Assembly (NCBI GenBank): GCA_003532715.1
Contig: DOEZ01000192.1
Coordinates: 3,256 to 9,208, forward strand
Origin: Planctomycetaceae bacterium
GTDB lineage: Bacteria > Planctomycetota > Planctomycetia > Pirellulales > Thermoguttaceae
Reading direction: 5' to 3'
Length of the DNA stretch: 5,953 bases
The stretch's first letter is position 1. The number at the start of each line of letters is the position of its first letter. This document shows, piece by piece, positions 5,106-5,953 of the stretch. The notes below the pieces were generated by a model, which saw only the letters and a program-made list of their open reading frames with translations, made no database searches and was not told the origin of the DNA. A program made the translations under genes and the position numbers.

Positions 5106-5953
5106 GTGGCTCATTTTAGTCGAAGACAGTTCTTGCAGGATACGCTCATCGCGGCCGCGGCCGCGGCCGCGGCAACCGCTGGCCCGGCCGTCCTGAGCCA
5201 TGCGGCCCAGGCCGACATAGCCGAGAGCGGCCCCAACGACAAGCTCGGAATCGCGATGATCGGAGTACACGGACAAGGCAACAACCATATCAAGGAGTAC
5301 TTGAAACGCCGCGACGTCGAGATCGTCTGCGTCTGCGACGTGGACGAAAAAGTCGGACAACAGCGAGTCGAGGAAATCGCCAAACGGCAGAAACGCAAAC
5401 CCCGTTTTGTCAAGGACATACGCGAGGTGTGCGACGATCAGTCGGTCGATTTCGTGTCGATCGCCACGCCGAACTTCTGGCATGCGTTGGGCGCGATTTG
5501 GGCGATACAGGCCGGCAAGGACGTCTATGTCGAGAAGCCGGTGAGCCACAACGTGAGCGAAGGCCGCCGGATCGTCGAGGCGGCCCGAAAACACGGCCGG
5601 ATTTGCCAGATGGGAGCGCAATGCCGCTCGATGAAGGGGACGATCGATGCCATCGACTACGTTAAGTCGGGCAAGATCGGCGAGGTCAAACTCGCGAGGG
5701 GACTCTGCTACAAGCCTCGACGACCGATCGGCCCTCCGGGCGTCTTCGACCCGCCGGCGGAAGTCGATTACGATCTTTACCTGGGTCCGTGCGCCATCGC
5801 GCCGGTCACCCGGTCGCGTTTCCATTACGACTGGCATTGGCAATCGCCGTACGGCAACGGCGACCTGGGCAACCAGGGCATTCACCAGATGGACATCGCC
5901 CGCTGGGGACTCGGCGTGGATCGACTCAGCGATCGGGTGAGTTCCTATGGCGG
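5106..5953 (+). CDS. Tat-exported Gfo/Idh/MocA family oxidoreductase (3' end beyond window)
   Basis: Members of this family are NAD(P)-dependent dehydrogenases acting on sugars, inositols or related polyols. The 282 complete residues seen begin with a twin-arginine signal, SRRQFLQ (5-11), an unusually pure alanine h-region (16-23) and a probable cut near SHAAQA (31-36). The Rossmann fold follows: IAMIGVHGQGNN (49-60) is the nucleotide-binding turn, CVCDVD (75-80) ends the second strand, SIATPNFWHA (118-127) is the usual TPN/H motif, and VEKPVSHN (142-149) carries the EKP catalytic signature with Lys144. NGDLGNQGIHQMDIARWG (251-268) is the family's C-terminal-domain motif with the conserved His260. 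The start is GTG at 5106, set by GGAGG 9 bases upstream and by the position of the Arg pair. Export of a cofactor-bound, folded enzyme explains Tat use. The substrate cannot be told from sequence. The gene has its own promoter. Confidence 0.93.
   Translation, partial: MAHFSRRQFLQDTLIAAAAAAAATAGPAVLSHAAQADIAESGPNDKLGIAMIGVHGQGNNHIKEYLKRRDVEIVCVCDVDEKVGQQRVEEIAKRQKRKPRFVKDIREVCDDQSVDFVSIATPNFWHALGAIWAIQAGKDVYVEKPVSHNVSEGRRIVEAARKHGRICQMGAQCRSMKGTIDAIDYVKSGKIGEVKLARGLCYKPRRPIGPPGVFDPPAEVDYDLYLGPCAIAPVTRSRFHYDWHWQSPYGNGDLGNQGIHQMDIARWGLGVDRLSDRVSSYG
5151..5173 (+). repeat. GCGGCC hexanucleotide tract inside the Tat signal
   Basis: The six-base unit GCGGCC is repeated nearly four times without interruption and encodes alanines 16-23, the core of the signal's hydrophobic region. 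It contains three overlapping GCGGCCGC words. Slippage by one unit would add or remove two alanines without breaking the frame, so copy number could tune signal length but not switch the gene off. The tract is also self-complementary. Confidence 0.8.

Noticed and set aside
4932..5885. A 317-codon minus-strand frame opposite the oxidoreductase
   Set aside because: The plus strand encodes the Gfo/Idh/MocA motifs in full. The antisense frame is open only because of GC-rich codon bias.

Overview
The window suggests a GC-rich member of the Planctomycetota, probably of the Pirellula/Blastopirellula kind. Three things point there: a secreted DUF1571 protein (a family found mainly in planctomycetes), a Gfo/Idh/MocA oxidoreductase with a twin-arginine signal (a type these genomes carry in many copies), and a methyl-accepting chemotaxis protein with a large double-Cache-like sensor and several HAMP repeats. 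This is inferred from protein families read by eye; no 16S rRNA or other phylogenetic marker is present.

Layout. Positions 1-2033 (minus strand) hold most of a chemoreceptor whose C-terminus lies beyond the left edge. Positions 2034-2498 are a divergent intergenic region with an extended -10 promoter candidate for the next gene. Positions 2499-3749 (plus) encode a short UxaE-type tagaturonate epimerase. Only 20 bp separate its stop from that of the convergent DUF1571 gene (4579-3770, minus). Positions 4580-5105 are a second divergent intergenic region of 526 bp. It holds two strong hairpins in the DUF1571 leader, two extended -10 candidates on the plus strand, a weak terminator-like site and a structured leader. 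Positions 5106-5953 (plus) encode the N-terminal two thirds or so of the Tat-exported oxidoreductase, cut by the right edge.

The four genes alternate in strand (-, +, -, +), so each is probably its own transcription unit and no operon is visible. The epimerase and the oxidoreductase both belong to families acting on sugars or sugar acids, which fits a polysaccharide-degrading life style. No uronate transporter, lyase, isomerase or kinase lies beside them, so a shared pathway cannot be claimed.

I found no RNA gene, insertion sequence, CRISPR array, phage gene or defence system. The most interesting signals are regulatory: a leader before the oxidoreductase in which one pyrimidine stretch can pair either with an upstream purine stretch or with the ribosome binding site, and the paired hairpins before the DUF1571 gene. 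The epimerase is also notable for lacking the N-terminal domain of the Thermotoga enzyme.
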